A stretch of DNA of 49,523 nt from an uncultured Hyphomicrobiales bacterium (GTDB lineage Bacteria > Pseudomonadota > Alphaproteobacteria > Rhizobiales > Devosiaceae), in the NCBI GenBank assembly GCA_903842455.1, contig CAIMLX010000162.1:1-49523 (forward strand), given 5' to 3'. This document shows, one piece after another, positions 1 through 7,235 of the stretch. Under the pieces are notes generated by a model. That model was not told where the DNA came from. It saw nothing but the letters and a program-made list of their open reading frames with translations, and searched no databases. Made by a program: the position numbers and the translations under genes. The stretch's first letter is position 1, and each line of letters starts with the position of its first letter.

Positions 1-131
1 CAACTCGCGGAACGCCGCGATCGTCTCGCCGTCGGCCTGCGCTGCCACCCCCCGCGTTACAACAGTCTTACAACTGGAGACGCGACAGCATGTCTAAACT
101 ATTGGCAACCCTATGTAATTCTGATGGTACG
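1..131. other. Flank left of the truncated dusA start, probably end of an integrated element
   Basis: No gene can be supported here. The stretch from about 60 to 131 reads as less GC-rich than the rest and replaces what should be the continuation of dusA, which is read leftward from 206 and loses similarity at about 132. Positions 1-48 are open on the minus strand from a GTG, but 16 codons running off the edge are too few to call. The inference is that this is DNA of an element integrated in dusA, or a deletion scar. Confidence 0.4.
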
Positions 132-206
132 CGTCCAGTCCATCATCGGCGCCACGGAAAAGCGGCGGCTCTCCCGCAGGGTCTCGGTCAGGTTATCCTC
201 TCGCAT
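132..206 (-). pseudogene. dusA: 5' remnant of dusA, tRNA-dihydrouridine synthase A (25 codons)
   Basis: Read leftward from an ATG at 206, the sequence encodes MREDNLTETLRESRRFSVAP and then MMDWT. The RRFSVAPMMDWT part is the hallmark N-terminus of DusA, which normally continues DRHCR. Here it continues with unrelated residues and stops at 111. DusA reduces uridine in the tRNA D-loop; this fragment cannot be functional. The dusA 5' end is an established integration site for a family of phage and island integrases, and similarity is lost exactly at the MDWT codons, so this is probably an attachment half-site. An intact dusA is expected elsewhere. Confidence 0.72.
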
Positions 207-266
207 GGCCACGCCTATACAATGCAAGCCGGGCAGAACCAAGGGGCCGGACGCGGCGTCAGAGTT
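171..266. repeat. Direct repeat copy 1 (dusA promoter and first 12 codons)
   Basis: This segment of about 96 bases recurs at 2277-2373 in the same orientation. The first 56 bases (171-226) are identical, followed by one substitution, about 20 more identical bases, and then a few substitutions and a one-base indel. It covers the promoter and first 12 codons of dusA read on the minus strand. It is not part of an insertion sequence: no transposase or terminal inverted repeats accompany it. Confidence 0.9.
214..242 (-). promoter_or_regulatory. Predicted dusA promoter, copy 1
   Basis: On the minus strand a TTGGTT -35 box (242-237) and a TATAGG -10 box (219-214) are separated by exactly 17 bases. 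The -10 box ends 7 bases before the dusA ATG at 206, so the predicted transcript would begin at or next to the start codon (leaderless). The same arrangement is kept in the second repeat copy. Assignment is by motif only. Confidence 0.45.
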
Positions 267-505
267 GCATTAAGCGCATGACGCGCAGCCAGACACTTCA
301 AAACTGCCGTAGGCAACGGGGCGGCGACACCTAACAAAGGCGTGATCAATTGGCGGCTGGTCGTACAGTTCAGCGCCCCCCGATGTTGATCTCCGGGTAA
401 CGCCCGGACCCTATACTGGTAACAGCAGGGAACGCGGTCCTCGATCAGTCGCCACATCGTGGCTGGGCTCTTTCGAAAAGCTTGACCGATTTCGACGGGG
501 ACCCG
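267..505. other. Gene-free stretch upstream of the EAL gene
   Basis: No coding frame with convincing composition is seen. It holds a short CCGGG-TAAC-GCCCGG hairpin near 393-407 and a TATACT hexamer at 412-417 that could be a -10 box for the EAL gene, but no well-spaced -35 box accompanies it. Confidence 0.3.
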
Positions 506-2080
506 ATGGGGCGCGGTAGGATAGTCGCAGTCTGGACCGTGGTGTGCATTGCATGCATCGGCCTGTTTTCCGCAGCGGGATACTTCATCGGCTCGGCGAG
601 CATAGCCGCCGAGAACCGCCGACAACTGGACGAACTCAACCGGCTGGTGCTGGCGCGCAGCGAGCACGAGATCGACTTTGCCTTCATCGCCCTGGGCGAG
701 CTGGTCGAGGCCGGTGCGGCGGGGTGCGATGCCGTTTCGCTGGGCTCCATGCGGCGGCAGGTCTATGTCCGCTCCACCATCAAGGACATCCGGGTCATCG
801 ACGCGGCAGGAATGGTGACATGCTCGGCATTTCCCGAGACCCAGAGCTTCGATTCACCGTCGCCGCTTGCTGACCGGTCGGTGCCGTCGCGAGTCGCCAG
901 CATCGAACTGTCCCGCATCGATCAGGTGTCGTCGGTGGCGGTGGGCGTGTCGTGGAAAGTGTTACCAGACCTCGCGCTGACTGCAGTCCTCAGTACCGAC
1001 TCGCTGCTGTTTGGCGCCCTTCCCCCGGGGCTGCGCGAAGGCGCGACCATGACGCTTTCCCTCACCAATGGCGATGTAGTCGCAGGGTATGGCAATACTT
1101 CCGAGAGCGGGCTGGGTGAGCCGCAGACTTCGACCTTCACCAGCAACTCGGACCGCTACCCCCTGTCCCCGCAACTGCGGGTGGAGGCGGCCTCCTTCGA
1201 TACATGGAATCGGGATTCCATCATCTATTTCGTCGCGTCGGGTGCCGTACTTGGGCTGATTTTTGGCCTGCTGCTCGCCCGCCTTCTCACCCTGCCGAAG
1301 TCACCCCTGCGGGAACTCGATGATGCGCTCGCTGCCGGCGAGTTCGTTCCCTACATGCAGCCGGTATTCTCGCTGGCGTCCGGCAGGATCGTCGGCTGCG
1401 AAGTGCTGGTCCGCTGGCATCGCCAGAATGGCGAAACCGTTCCGCCATCACGCTTCATAACCCTGGTCGAGCAATCCGATCGCATCGCGCGGCTGACGCA
1501 TGATCTGATGACCCTCGCGCTACGCGAACTGCGGCCGCTGATCGACCGCGATCCGGAATTCTCGGTGGCCTTCAACATTGCGCCTGGCCATTTTCTCGCG
1601 GACGGCTTTTCGCAGTCGGTGGAGGCGCTGGTGCGAACCGCGGGCGTGCGTCCCAGTCAGATCATCCTCGAACTGACCGAACGCCAGGAACTCTCGGATC
1701 CGGTGAGGGCTGCCACGCTGGTTCTGGCCCTGCGCGCAAAAGGCTTCAAGATCGCCATCGACGACGCGGGCACCGGCCATAGCGGGCTTTCCACGGTAAA
1801 GAGTCTTGGCGCCCAAATCCTCAAGATCGACAAGTTCTTTGTGGACTCCATCCTGATCGACCACTCCGCCAGGGTCATCGTCGAAATGCTCGTGAAGGTT
1901 GCCCATGAACTGCAGATGACGCTGGTCGCCGAGGGCATCGAAAAGCCCGAGCAGATGGCGTGGCTCAAGGCGGCCGGCGTCGACGATGGGCAGGGCTATC
2001 TGGTGTCGCCGGCAGTTCCGATCGACAAGTTCCTGACGCTCGTCGATGCCCGCAACGGGATCATCGGCCGCCCTGGTTGA
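506..2080 (+). CDS. CSS-motif/EAL cyclic-di-GMP phosphodiesterase
   Basis: A 524-residue inner-membrane enzyme predicted to hydrolyse c-di-GMP to pGpG. A transmembrane helix (about 7-30) and a second (about 239-261) enclose a periplasmic CSS-type sensor with Cys74 and Cys106 in VTCSAF; in characterised CSS phosphodiesterases such a cysteine pair forms a redox-sensitive disulfide. The EAL domain follows (about 270-515). The signature reads EVLVRW rather than EALxRW, but the catalytic Glu299 is kept, as are LTERQ, DDAGTG, LKIDKFFV, VAEGIE and the QGY motif, so activity is likely. The ATG at 506 is preferred; a TTG at 482 would add eight hydrophilic residues ahead of the helix. The gene lies between two direct repeats carrying dusA starts and has no co-directional neighbour, which suggests a laterally acquired cassette. 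Redox control of the enzyme is an inference. Confidence 0.9.
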   Translation: MGRGRIVAVWTVVCIACIGLFSAAGYFIGSASIAAENRRQLDELNRLVLARSEHEIDFAFIALGELVEAGAAGCDAVSLGSMRRQVYVRSTIKDIRVIDAAGMVTCSAFPETQSFDSPSPLADRSVPSRVASIELSRIDQVSSVAVGVSWKVLPDLALTAVLSTDSLLFGALPPGLREGATMTLSLTNGDVVAGYGNTSESGLGEPQTSTFTSNSDRYPLSPQLRVEAASFDTWNRDSIIYFVASGAVLGLIFGLLLARLLTLPKSPLRELDDALAAGEFVPYMQPVFSLASGRIVGCEVLVRWHRQNGETVPPSRFITLVEQSDRIARLTHDLMTLALRELRPLIDRDPEFSVAFNIAPGHFLADGFSQSVEALVRTAGVRPSQIILELTERQELSDPVRAATLVLALRAKGFKIAIDDAGTGHSGLSTVKSLGAQILKIDKFFVDSILIDHSARVIVEMLVKVAHELQMTLVAEGIEKPEQMAWLKAAGVDDGQGYLVSPAVPIDKFLTLVDARNGIIGRPG

Positions 2081-2276
2081 TGCGCAACCGACCTGAAGCC
2101 GAGCGCCAGGCTCTACAGGAGTGTAGCGTCGCAGTAGTGCAGGCGCCTGATCTCCTGCCGGCGAACGCTCAGGGCTGCAGCGCCAAGGTCTTCTTTTGCG
2201 CGCCATGATAACACGCTGGGTTTGAAACCCAATCGAACCCGGCACGCAGCCTTATTGGCCAGGTGCGTTGATCTGC
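2081..2276. other. Gene-free stretch between the EAL gene and repeat copy 2
   Basis: Nothing convincing is coded here on either strand. Together with the repeat and the region to 2483 it makes a gap of about 400 bases between the EAL gene and marR. No clear terminator for the EAL gene is visible. Confidence 0.3.
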
Positions 2277-2312
2277 CTCCCGCAGGGTCTCGGTCAGGTT
2301 ATCCTCTCGCAT
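2277..2312 (-). pseudogene. Second dusA 5' remnant (12 codons)
   Basis: From an ATG at 2312 the minus strand encodes MREDNLTETLRE, the same as the dusA remnant at 206, and then diverges into unrelated sequence. It lacks the diagnostic RRFSVAPMMDWT part, so its identity as dusA rests on the near-identity with copy 1. Confidence 0.55.
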
Positions 2313-2319
2313 GGCCACG

Positions 2320-2348
2320 CCTATACAATGCACGCCGGGCAGAACCAA
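2320..2348 (-). promoter_or_regulatory. Predicted dusA promoter, copy 2
   Basis: Same boxes as in copy 1: TTGGTT (2348-2343) and TATAGG (2325-2320) with a 17-base spacer, ending 7 bases before the remnant ATG at 2312. If still active it fires leftward, antisense to the 3' end of the EAL gene. Confidence 0.4.
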
Positions 2349-2483
2349 GGGGGGCGGGACGTGGCGTCACAATTGCAGCAGGTGCATGGATTCGGGAGAG
2401 CAGATGTAAACACCGCCCACATCGGCCGTGACCGGCTCATGCCAGCCCTGCAGGGATCGTTAGAATTCTACCGATCTACCGCG

Positions 2484-2514
2484 TTGACTTGGTAAGTACA
2501 CATATTATATGTAC
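2484..2514 (+). promoter_or_regulatory. Promoter and palindromic operator of the marR-tetR-hxlR operon
   Basis: A TTGACT -35 box (2484-2489) precedes an AT-rich -10 region around 2506-2513. The imperfect palindrome GTACACATATTATATGTAC (2496-2514, arms matching at 8 of 9 positions) covers the -10 region and ends five bases before the marR ATG at 2519. This is the usual layout for MarR autorepression. If the boxes are right, transcription starts at or beside the ATG, which would make marR leaderless. Confidence 0.6.
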
Positions 2515-2518
2515 GCTT

Positions 2519-2989
2519 ATGACATCCAGCGACCCTGATTTCAAACACCATGCGCCGCTGAGCTACCTCATCCACGAGGTAGCTCGCCTGCTGAAGCGCC
2601 GCTTCGAGGAAGAAGCGAAGACCCACGGCATCACGTTGCCGCAGTGGAAGGCGCTGGCGCAGATCGCGCTGAGGGACAACATCACCCAGCGCGCCCTTGC
2701 CGACGCCATCGACGCCGACCCGATGACCATGTCCGGCATCCTCGACCGCCTTGAGAAGCGCGGGCTGATCAACCGCTTCCCCGACCCCAAGGACAGCCGC
2801 GCCAAGCTCGCCCGGCTGACCCCCGACGGCGAGCTGATGTTCCAGAAGGCCCGCGAAGTCGGGCTCGCTATGTACGAAGCCGCCACTGTCGGTCTCTCCG
2901 AGACCGAGCGCGAAACCATGAAGTCCGCGCTCTGCAAGATGCGCCACAACCTGTCCGGGCTCGCAACTTCGTCACCGGTCCCGTGCTGA
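2519..2989 (+). CDS. MarR-family transcriptional regulator
   Basis: A 156-residue winged-helix DNA-binding protein. The MarR core is clear: N-terminal helix SYLIHEVARLLKRRFEEEA, then TLPQWKALAQIAL, the recognition region TQRALADAIDADPMTMSGIL, and a wing with PDPKDSRAKLARLTPDG, which carries the D-x-R signature. ATG 2519 is chosen because the upstream TTG extension (from 2489) would run through the palindromic operator. It is the first gene of an overlapping operon with a TetR and an HxlR regulator. Members of the family usually respond to small aromatic or oxidising ligands and repress themselves; the ligand here cannot be told. Confidence 0.9.
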   Translation: MTSSDPDFKHHAPLSYLIHEVARLLKRRFEEEAKTHGITLPQWKALAQIALRDNITQRALADAIDADPMTMSGILDRLEKRGLINRFPDPKDSRAKLARLTPDGELMFQKAREVGLAMYEAATVGLSETERETMKSALCKMRHNLSGLATSSPVPC

Positions 2990-2994
2990 CCCTG

Positions 2995-3519
2995 ATGACC
3001 GGCACAAAATCGCCCGCGCCGCGCCGCGTTCCCAACTTCCGCCGCCAGGCGGGGCGGCGTGATGAGATCATCGCAGCGGCGCTCGAAGTGTTCTTCAAGC
3101 ATGGCTACGACCAGGGCCGTCTCGAGGACGTGGCGAGGCTCTCGGGCGTCGGCAAATCGGCCGTGCTCTATCATTTCGGCTCGAAGCTCGGGCTCGTCGC
3201 CAGCGTGGTCGCCGAGCATTGCCTGCCGCTCGTGCCGCTCGGCAATGGCTCCGTCGACCAGCAGATCGAGACCAGCCTGGCTGATCCCGCGGCAACCAAG
3301 GTGCTGCGCCTCGTGATGATGGAACAGCGCCGCCTGCCCAAGCTCGGCCGGCTCTACGTCACCGCCATCCTGCGGCGGGTGTCGAGCTGGCAGGGGTTCG
3401 ACAGCATCGAAGTGGTGCGGCACGCGGTAGCGCAAGCCTATGGGCGTCTGGCGGGGCGCGTGCTGCTCGAAGGCTACCCAATTATCGATGGAGGCCCCGA
3501 TGGCACCGCATCAGTCTGA
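2995..3519 (+). CDS. TetR-family transcriptional regulator
   Basis: About 174 residues. The N-terminal TetR helix-turn-helix is unmistakable (RRDEIIAAALEVFFKHGYDQ, then LEDVARLSGVGKSAVLYHFG). The C-terminal ligand domain is short for the family (about 190-210 residues is usual) and ends just inside the next gene. ATG 2995 lies five bases after the marR stop; a GTG at 2983 would overlap marR by seven bases and is an equal alternative. Neither has a strong ribosome binding site, so translational coupling to marR is likely. The last 20 bases overlap hxlR. The missing C-terminus might reflect truncation by the junction with the following gene. Confidence 0.85.
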   Translation: MTGTKSPAPRRVPNFRRQAGRRDEIIAAALEVFFKHGYDQGRLEDVARLSGVGKSAVLYHFGSKLGLVASVVAEHCLPLVPLGNGSVDQQIETSLADPAATKVLRLVMMEQRRLPKLGRLYVTAILRRVSSWQGFDSIEVVRHAVAQAYGRLAGRVLLEGYPIIDGGPDGTASV

Positions 3520-3847
3520 ACTCGTGCACGATCTGCTCGACCTCGCCGGCGCCCGCTGGACGATCGACGTGATCGCCACGCTGCACGACAACCGCATGCG
3601 CTTCAACGAGATCGCCCGCGCGATGGACGGTATCTCGCAGAAGCAACTGACCTCGACGCTGCGCTCCCTGCAGCGCCACGGTTTCGCCATCCGGGTCGCC
3701 TTTGCAACCATCCCGCCGCGCGTCGATTATGAGCTGACTGACCTTGGGCATGACTTTGCGCGGAGCTTCGTGGCGCTCGGCGCGTTTGCCCTCGAGAACC
3801 AGCGGCATATCGAGGCCGCACGGCGCGACTTCGACAGCGTCGCCTGA
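3500..3847 (+). CDS. HxlR-family transcriptional regulator
   Basis: 115 residues with the typical HxlR winged helix: LAGARWTIDVIATL at the start of helix 1, then RFNEIARAMDGISQKQLTSTL, LQRHGFAIRVAFATIPPRVDYELTDLG and a C-terminal dimer helix. The ATG at 3500 is chosen because GGAGG (3490-3494) sits five bases upstream; it overlaps tetR by 20 bases. The conserved N-terminal cysteine of redox-sensing HxlR members (YodB/HypR type) is absent. It is the third regulator in one transcript; the target may be the following ndh gene or something outside the window. Confidence 0.88.
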   Translation: MAPHQSELVHDLLDLAGARWTIDVIATLHDNRMRFNEIARAMDGISQKQLTSTLRSLQRHGFAIRVAFATIPPRVDYELTDLGHDFARSFVALGAFALENQRHIEAARRDFDSVA

Positions 3848-3891
3848 ACAACCACGGTTCCGCCCCCGTATCCTTCGCGGGAGGCGGTGCA

Positions 3892-3952
3892 GGCGCGAAA
3901 GCGCCGCCGGAGGGGGCCTGCCCCATGCATGCACCTGCAGGCCCCCCTCCGG
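3892..3952 (+). terminator. Double stem-loop after hxlR
   Basis: Two hairpins follow the regulator operon. GGCGC-GAAA-GCGCC (3892-3905) is a perfect five-pair stem with a GNRA tetraloop. A larger one pairs CCGGAGGGGGCCTG (3907-3920) with CAGGCCCCCCTCCGG (3938-3952), with one bulged base and a 17-base loop. No U-tract follows, so factor-dependent termination, an mRNA-stabilising role or a small palindromic repeat are all possible. Confidence 0.5.
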
Positions 3953-4055
3953 TTCCCGCCCGGCCTGGGAGGCATGAGAGCGGTGCGACACCTGGCATTG
4001 TGATTGCCGGCCGAGGTCCTTACATCCCCCGCGGGGCGCATAGCGAGGTAGCACG

Positions 4056-5387
4056 ATGACCACCGGGGCCCACAAACATCGCGTCGTCATCATTGGCGGC
4101 GGCTTCGGCGGCATTGCCGCCATCGAGCAACTCAAAGGCACCGGCGTCGACATCACGATCATCGATCGCCGCAACCACCACCTGTTCCAGCCGCTGCTCT
4201 ACCAGGTGGCGACCACATCGCTCTCCCCATCCGAGATCGCCTGGCCGATCCGCATGCTGGTCCGCCACCGGCCCGAAGTGACCACAGTGCTCGGCAACGT
4301 CACGGGCATCGACAAGACCGCCCAACTGGTGGAGCTCGAGGATGGCGCCCGGATTGCCTATGACAGCCTGATCATCGCCACCGGCGCGGCGCACGCCTAT
4401 TTCGGCCACGACGAATGGGCGCCTTACGCTCCCGGCCTGAAGACGCTCGAGGATGCGACCGCGATGCGCCGCCGGCTGCTGCTCGCCTTCGAGGCGGCCG
4501 AGCGGCAAACCGATCCCGAGAAGCGGAAGGCCCTCCTGACCTTCGCCATCATCGGGGCCGGCCCGACCGGCGTGGAGCTGGCGGGCGCCGTGATCGAACT
4601 CGCCCGCCTGACGTTGCGCGACGATTTCCGCACCATCCATCCGGAGGAGGCTCGGGTGGTGCTGATCGAAGCGGGGCCGCGCGTCCTGCTCAACTTCCGC
4701 GAGAGCCTGTCGGAGTACACGAAATCGGCGCTTGAACGCCTGGGCGTCGAGGTACATCTCGGCGATGCGGTGACCAACATCACGGCGGACTCGGTTGCCT
4801 ACGGCGACAAGGTGCTGCGCGCTGGAACCATCGTCTGGGCCGCGGGCGTACTCGCCTCCCCGGCCGCAAAATGGCTCGAGGTCGAGGCCGATCGCGCCGG
4901 ACGCATCAAGGTGAACCCAGACCTCACCGTGCCGGGCTATCCGAACATCTACGCCATCGGCGACACCGTCAGCGTCCTCGGGCCGAACGGCAAACCGGTG
5001 CCGGGCATCGGCGACGCCGCAAAGCAGGGTGGCCGGCAGGCGGGCCGGGCGATAGAGGCGCAACTGGCTGGAAAGCCGGTGCCGCCGTTCCGCTACCGGC
5101 ACCTGGGCGACATCGCCACCATCGGCCGCAGCGCAGCGGTGATCGATTTCGGCTGGGTGCAGCTCACCGGCTGGGTCGGCTGGTGGGTCTGGGGCCTCGC
5201 CCACATCTACTTCCTGATCGGGCTGAAGAACCGCATCTCGGTGGCGGTGAGCTGGATGTGGATCTATCTCACCGGCCATCGCAGTGCCCGGCTGATCACC
5301 TGGGGCGAGGCCGGCGGCGCCCGCCAGACCCCGTTGGCCCCCAAGGATATGGCAAAGCCCCCCGATCCGGACCCGGGGGCTGCCTGA
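4056..5387 (+). CDS. ndh: Type II NADH:quinone oxidoreductase (NDH-2)
   Basis: A 443-residue flavoprotein that passes electrons from NADH to quinone without pumping protons. The FAD-binding motif VVIIGGGFGGIAA (about 10-22), the family motif HLFQPLLYQVATTSLSPSEI, the NADH-binding AIIGAGPTGVELAG (about 165-178), and the second FAD motif PNIYAIGDTV with the quinone-site segment following are all present. The C-terminus has a Trp-rich amphipathic or membrane segment (WVQLTGWVGWWVWGLAHIYF) typical of membrane anchoring. Length matches the family. GAGG lies eight bases before the ATG. It follows the three-regulator operon in the same direction after 208 bases with hairpins, so it is probably a separate unit. 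A role in balancing NADH under high flux is usual for the family. Confidence 0.93.
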   Translation: MTTGAHKHRVVIIGGGFGGIAAIEQLKGTGVDITIIDRRNHHLFQPLLYQVATTSLSPSEIAWPIRMLVRHRPEVTTVLGNVTGIDKTAQLVELEDGARIAYDSLIIATGAAHAYFGHDEWAPYAPGLKTLEDATAMRRRLLLAFEAAERQTDPEKRKALLTFAIIGAGPTGVELAGAVIELARLTLRDDFRTIHPEEARVVLIEAGPRVLLNFRESLSEYTKSALERLGVEVHLGDAVTNITADSVAYGDKVLRAGTIVWAAGVLASPAAKWLEVEADRAGRIKVNPDLTVPGYPNIYAIGDTVSVLGPNGKPVPGIGDAAKQGGRQAGRAIEAQLAGKPVPPFRYRHLGDIATIGRSAAVIDFGWVQLTGWVGWWVWGLAHIYFLIGLKNRISVAVSWMWIYLTGHRSARLITWGEAGGARQTPLAPKDMAKPPDPDPGAA

Positions 5388-5392
5388 AAGCA

Positions 5393-5422
5393 AACCGGGC
5401 GCCCCTCGCGGAGCGCCCGGTT
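5393..5422. terminator. Bidirectional terminator between ndh and cspA
   Basis: A perfect 10-pair stem, AACCGGGCGC (5393-5402) with GCGCCCGGTT (5413-5422), and a 10-base loop, lies between two convergent genes. On the minus strand it is followed by a T-rich run (TTTGCTTTC), a good intrinsic terminator for cspA; on the plus strand the tail is weaker. Confidence 0.75.
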
Positions 5423-5446
5423 CAAAACTTGTCCCTGTCGATCAGA

Positions 5447-5656
5447 TCAGGCGGGCGCGATTTCGGTGACCGCAACCTTGCCGGTGCGACGGTCTTCGCC
5501 AGTCTCGAAGGAGACCTTCTGGCCCTCAGCGAGACCGGCCATGCCGGAGCGCTGCAGCGCAGTGGCGTGGACGAACACGTCCTTGGCGCCGCTATCGGGC
5601 TGGATGAACCCATAGCCCTTCTGATCGTTGTAGAATTTGACGGTGCCCTTTTCCAT
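5447..5656 (-). CDS. Cold-shock domain protein, CspA family
   Basis: A 69-residue single OB-fold nucleic-acid chaperone. Both RNA-binding motifs are present in recognisable form: KGYGFIQPD (RNP1, usually KGFGFI) and DVFVHATAL (RNP2, usually VFVH). Such proteins melt RNA structure during cold or other stress. Start: ATG 5656 with GAGGGA upstream. The gene is monocistronic, with 190 bases free upstream that could hold the long 5' leader common for this family, although no cold-shock box could be identified. It ends at a strong shared terminator. Confidence 0.95.
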   Translation of the reverse strand: MEKGTVKFYNDQKGYGFIQPDSGAKDVFVHATALQRSGMAGLAEGQKVSFETGEDRRTGKVAVTEIAPA

Positions 5657-5846
5657 CGGGTAGTCCCTCTTCGCATTGTGTTGTGGACAGAGCGATGTGG
5701 GATCAGCCTGTCCGGTCAGTCGATGTTTGGTATTTCAAAGCGTGCGCCTGACCGGAAGCGGTGGCATACGGCATTTCAGCCAAATGTCGATGCTCGAAGA
5801 GATAAGACTTGACGGTCAAATTGGCAAGCGGTGCGAACGCTTCGCA

Positions 5847-7235
5847 TCACGCTCGCGCAACGATCCGGTCAGGGCTCTGCCAGAACGGCGGCATCGCTGC
5901 GGCGAGGTTCGACATCGGCAGAACTTCGGGCTTCAGCCTGATGCCGAGCACATCGGCCATGAAGGCCCGCCGCGCCTCCGTTCGTGCCCACACGTCGGGG
6001 AACTCGGCCTTGAGCTGATCGCGCCCAGCCTTGTCGAGCAGCGCGATCCCGTCCTCGATATTGGCGCCGTAGTAGGGCGGTCCGGCGGCGGGGATGATGT
6101 CGACCTGCACCATCTGGTGCGAAACGAACGGCTCGCGCGAACCGGGGTAGACCTGGGTGTTCATCCACTCGTCGAGGTGGATCAGGTGGCCTGGATTGAG
6201 AACCAGGTTGAAGAACGGCGTATCGAGATGCTTGCGCGCGATGGCGTCGAGTTCGCCGCCCGTCACGCCGATGCCGATCGTCTCGTACCACTCGGCGACG
6301 CAGGCGAAGTACGGACCAGCCAGCCTTTCGACGTAATCACGCACGCCCTCGGGCAGGCCGGATTCGTCTTCGGCCAGCCAGCCCATCCGGCTCGACAGGC
6401 CACCGAGGTAGCCCACTGCGGTGGTCATCGGGTCGCCGGCTTTCAGCACGGTGTTCGATGGGCTGTTCAGCCCCACCAGGTTTTCGCCCGACGAGAACAT
6501 GGTGTGGCATGAGTGCGGCAGCACACCGAGACGCATCGTCTGCGCCGCGTCATAGCCCGTCATGCCCGGCTTCACCGAACGGATCAGCGCCTTCACGGCT
6601 TCGGAGCAGGCCACGGCGCCGAACTCGAACTGGGCGATCTGCACGATCTCGTTGACCGCGCGGAGCCCGGTGACGGGATGCATCATCAGCGCGTTGGCAT
6701 TGACCACGCGCCCATCGGCTCCGACGATGCGCCGCAGCACATCGACGATATAGCTCGGCGTCTCGAGCCAGGACTCGGGCTTCGCCGCCTCATAGGGGCC
6801 GAAATATTTCCAGCCCAGCACCCCGACCCGATGGTTCGGCCGGATGCCGGCATTGCGCAGCACTTCCTCGAGCGACGGGGTCTTGGAGCGGTCCTGGCCC
6901 AAGAGGCCGAACGGTGGATAGAGCCGGGCCTCGACATTGATCATCGATGCGGCGGCGCGGCCGAGGTTTTCCGGCCCCGCCAGCAGCGTCGGCGTCGTGT
7001 CGGGCACGATCACCAGCAGCGCTTCCTCGAAGCGCGGATCGAAGCCGGTGATATAGCTCAGGTTGGCCGAGTGCTCGCGGTCGGAATAGACGATCAGCGC
7101 GTCGAGTCCGGCTGCCCTGCGGGCCCGCGACAGCGCGGCGAAACGCTGGGCATAAACCGAGCTGTCGAGCTCGGGGCGTGTCTTGGGGACACCAAACTCC
7201 GGGAGCTTGGCATCCACCAGTTTGATCGACGGCAT
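5847..7235 (-). CDS. M24 (creatinase / Xaa-Pro peptidase fold) family protein with altered metal site
   Basis: 462 residues with the creatinase-type N-terminal domain (about 25-170) and a pita-bread C-terminal domain. In aminopeptidase P the five metal ligands are D, D, H, E, E. Here the region equivalent to IDAG...DITR reads TTAVGYLGGLSSRMGW, so both aspartates appear to be missing. The histidine region reads NPGHLIHLDEW, the first glutamate region VQVDII (Asp instead of Glu), and only the last, NIEDGIAL, keeps Glu. A dinuclear metal site is therefore unlikely, as in metal-free creatinase, which acts on C-N bonds. Start ATG 7235 is used: the frame stays open to 7793 but runs through ccdAB and lacks similarity there. 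Substrate unknown; hydrolase of a small amidino or amide compound is an inference. Confidence 0.8.
   Translation of the reverse strand: MPSIKLVDAKLPEFGVPKTRPELDSSVYAQRFAALSRARRAAGLDALIVYSDREHSANLSYITGFDPRFEEALLVIVPDTTPTLLAGPENLGRAAASMINVEARLYPPFGLLGQDRSKTPSLEEVLRNAGIRPNHRVGVLGWKYFGPYEAAKPESWLETPSYIVDVLRRIVGADGRVVNANALMMHPVTGLRAVNEIVQIAQFEFGAVACSEAVKALIRSVKPGMTGYDAAQTMRLGVLPHSCHTMFSSGENLVGLNSPSNTVLKAGDPMTTAVGYLGGLSSRMGWLAEDESGLPEGVRDYVERLAGPYFACVAEWYETIGIGVTGGELDAIARKHLDTPFFNLVLNPGHLIHLDEWMNTQVYPGSREPFVSHQMVQVDIIPAAGPPYYGANIEDGIALLDKAGRDQLKAEFPDVWARTEARRAFMADVLGIRLKPEVLPMSNLAAAMPPFWQSPDRIVARA

Larger units (their letters stand above)
2277..2373. repeat. Direct repeat copy 2 (dusA promoter and first 12 codons)
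   Basis: Second copy of the segment at 171-266 in the same orientation. Similarity stops abruptly at 2277, after codon 12 of dusA, whereas copy 1 keeps 25 codons. The two copies lie 2106 bases apart, so recombination between them would delete the whole EAL gene. Confidence 0.9.

Noticed and set aside
1-48. Possible gene start (GTG at 48, minus strand) running off the left edge
   Set aside because: Only 16 codons are visible, with no clear ribosome binding site or recognisable family.
90-281. Plus-strand 63-codon frame across repeat copy 1
   Set aside because: It is antisense to the dusA remnant; the similar peptide read from repeat copy 2 merely reflects the DNA repeat.
215-667. Minus-strand frame of 150 codons at the left end
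   Set aside because: It overlaps the repeat and the EAL gene start, is Cys/Pro/Arg-rich without motifs, and is out of frame with the dusA remnant.
171-2373. Direct repeats as an insertion sequence or composite transposon
   Set aside because: There is no transposase and no terminal inverted repeats, and the repeat content is explained by dusA 5' sequence.
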